NCBI GenBank assembly: GCA_004144185.1
Contig: SEFP01000001.1
Location: 806,001-870,000 of the forward strand
DNA: 64,000 nucleotides
Direction: 5' to 3'
Source: Sphingobacteriales bacterium
GTDB taxonomy: Bacteria; Bacteroidota; Bacteroidia; Chitinophagales; Chitinophagaceae
Positions within the stretch are counted from its first letter, which is position 1; every line of letters starts with the position of its first letter. Positions 63,231 to 64,000 of the stretch are shown here, one piece after another. The position numbers and the translations under genes are program-made. Under the pieces are notes generated by a model. That model did no database searches. It had not been told where the DNA came from and worked only from the letters and a program-made list of their open reading frames with translations.

Positions 63231-64000
63231 TTAGCGACTTAAGGTCACCTGAAGGACCTCTTCCATCCGTGTCACAAAATGAAACTTCAGCCCCTTCACA
63301 TAGGCAGCCCCAATCTCGGCCACATCCTTTTCATTTTGTGCAGACAATACAATGTCTTTGATGCCGGCCCGCTTGGCGGCCAGTATTTTCTCCTTGATGC
63401 CGCCTACCGGCAATACCAGTCCGCGCAGGGTGATCTCCCCGGTCATGGCCATAAAAGGCTTGGCCTTGCGACCGGTAAAGGCCGAAGCCAGCGCCGTAAG
63501 CATGGTAATGCCGGCACTGGGACCATCTTTAGGAACGGCTCCTTCCGGAACGTGAATGTGAATGTTGTGTTCGTCAAATGCCGAAGACGCAATGCCCCAC
63601 TCCTCTGCATGTGCCTTCAGATACGACAGGGCCGTGGTAGCACTTTCCTTCATCACATTGCCAAGGTTGCCGGTCAATGTCATGCCGCCTTTGCCTTTAC
63701 TCAGGCTGGCTTCTATAAATAAAATTTCACCTCCGACACTCGTCCACGCAAGGCCTACGGTGACCCCTGCCGGATTGCCTTTGGTATACAGTTCGTTGTT
63801 GTATTTGGGACTGCCCAGCACCTGTTGAACCAATTCCAGTTCTACGGTAGCAGGCACGTCTTCATCCATCGCTACCTTCCGGGCAACGGCGCGCATTATC
63901 GCGGCCATCAGCCGGTCCAGCTCGCGCACACCGCTTTCACGGGTATACGATTGAATGATCCGCTGAATCACCTTTTCCGGAAACTTCAGCGCCACCTTTT
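63231..64000 (-). CDS. lon: Lon ATP-dependent protease, C-terminal part (runs off right edge)
   Basis: Contains the end of the AAA+ module ([19 protein letters not shown]) and the complete proteolytic domain: catalytic Ser in [12 protein letters not shown] and Lys in [14 protein letters not shown], giving the Ser-Lys dyad. The stop is at 63231. The start lies beyond the window, so no 5' information is available. Lon degrades misfolded and regulatory proteins in the cytoplasm. Confidence 0.97.
   Translation of the reverse strand, partial: KVALKFPEKVIQRIIQSYTRESGVRELDRLMAAIMRAVARKVAMDEDVPATVELELVQQVLGSPKYNNELYTKGNPAGVTVGLAWTSVGGEILFIEASLSKGKGGMTLTGNLGNVMKESATTALSYLKAHAEEWGIASSAFDEHNIHIHVPEGAVPKDGPSAGITMLTALASAFTGRKAKPFMAMTGEITLRGLVLPVGGIKEKILAAKRAGIKDIVLSAQNEKDVAEIGAAYVKGLKFHFVTRMEEVLQVTLSR

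Larger units (their letters stand above)
1450..63982. repeat. Dispersed highly iterated palindrome TTCCGGAA
   Basis: About 77 copies by eye (for example 1450, 8397, 13078, 18062, 22950, 28210, 39320, 46331, 52130, 59096, 63975), in genes of both strands, in different frames (LPE, FRN/FRK, SG codons) and between genes. None falls in 30.8-38.2 kb. Confidence 0.9.

Overview
This window is a chromosomal segment of a Bacteroidota bacterium, probably of the Cytophagia/Chitinophagia part of the phylum. G+C is roughly half. The evidence is: type IX secretion (T9SS) parts and C-terminal sorting domains (a PorZ-like protein and several YPNP-type tails), two TonB-dependent receptors with N-terminal carboxypeptidase-regulatory-like domains, LytTR/His_kinase two-component pairs, a DUF5606-type protein, and the Bacteroidota promoter form TTTG-N19-TAnnTTTG. 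No species is claimed.

Layout. 1-5.2 kb: the N-terminal ~1,750 codons of a giant PKD-repeat adhesin on the minus strand. It runs off the left edge and contains perfectly phased 228-bp repeats. 5.6-12.8 kb: housekeeping and envelope genes (rseP-dxr, dnaN, recO-porZ). 12.9-20.4 kb: a TonB receptor and two LytTR signalling pairs converging on a small CxxxxCH lipoprotein. 20.5-24.1 kb: a serine hydrolase with a T9SS tail and a large catalase. 24.2-28.9 kb: a tetR-tolC-hlyD-MFS efflux operon with a long perfect palindrome in front of it. 29-30.9 kb: small envelope genes and an Ldh2-family dehydrogenase.

30.9-43.1 kb is an accessory RHS/polymorphic-toxin locus read on the minus strand. It starts from a good Bacteroidota promoter with a small YD-motif protein carrying a T9SS-like tail. 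An SpvB-like N-terminal gene follows, then a 1,684-residue RHS gene with a variable tip and a lipoprotein immunity candidate. Downstream are three more displaced RHS tips, each joined to its own immunity candidate by an overlapping start/stop, and finally an 80-bp RHS relic. The four tips form two families (A,A,B,B), and each tip is paired with the matching immunity family.

43.4-64 kb: tRNA-Lys(UUU), a second TonB receptor, rpe, a TPR lipoprotein, terC, pyrD, small stress-type proteins, an LRR protein, T9SS cargo, an S41 protease, hemW, a DUF5606 protein, hscA, a BlaI/M56 pair, and the 3' part of lon at the right edge.

Across all of this the octamer TTCCGGAA occurs about 77 times by eye count, where about one is expected by chance. 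It appears on all gene types, in several reading frames and between genes, but is missing from 30.8-38.2 kb, which covers the displaced toxin cassettes. The toxin-cassette array and this highly iterated palindrome are the two observations most worth following up.
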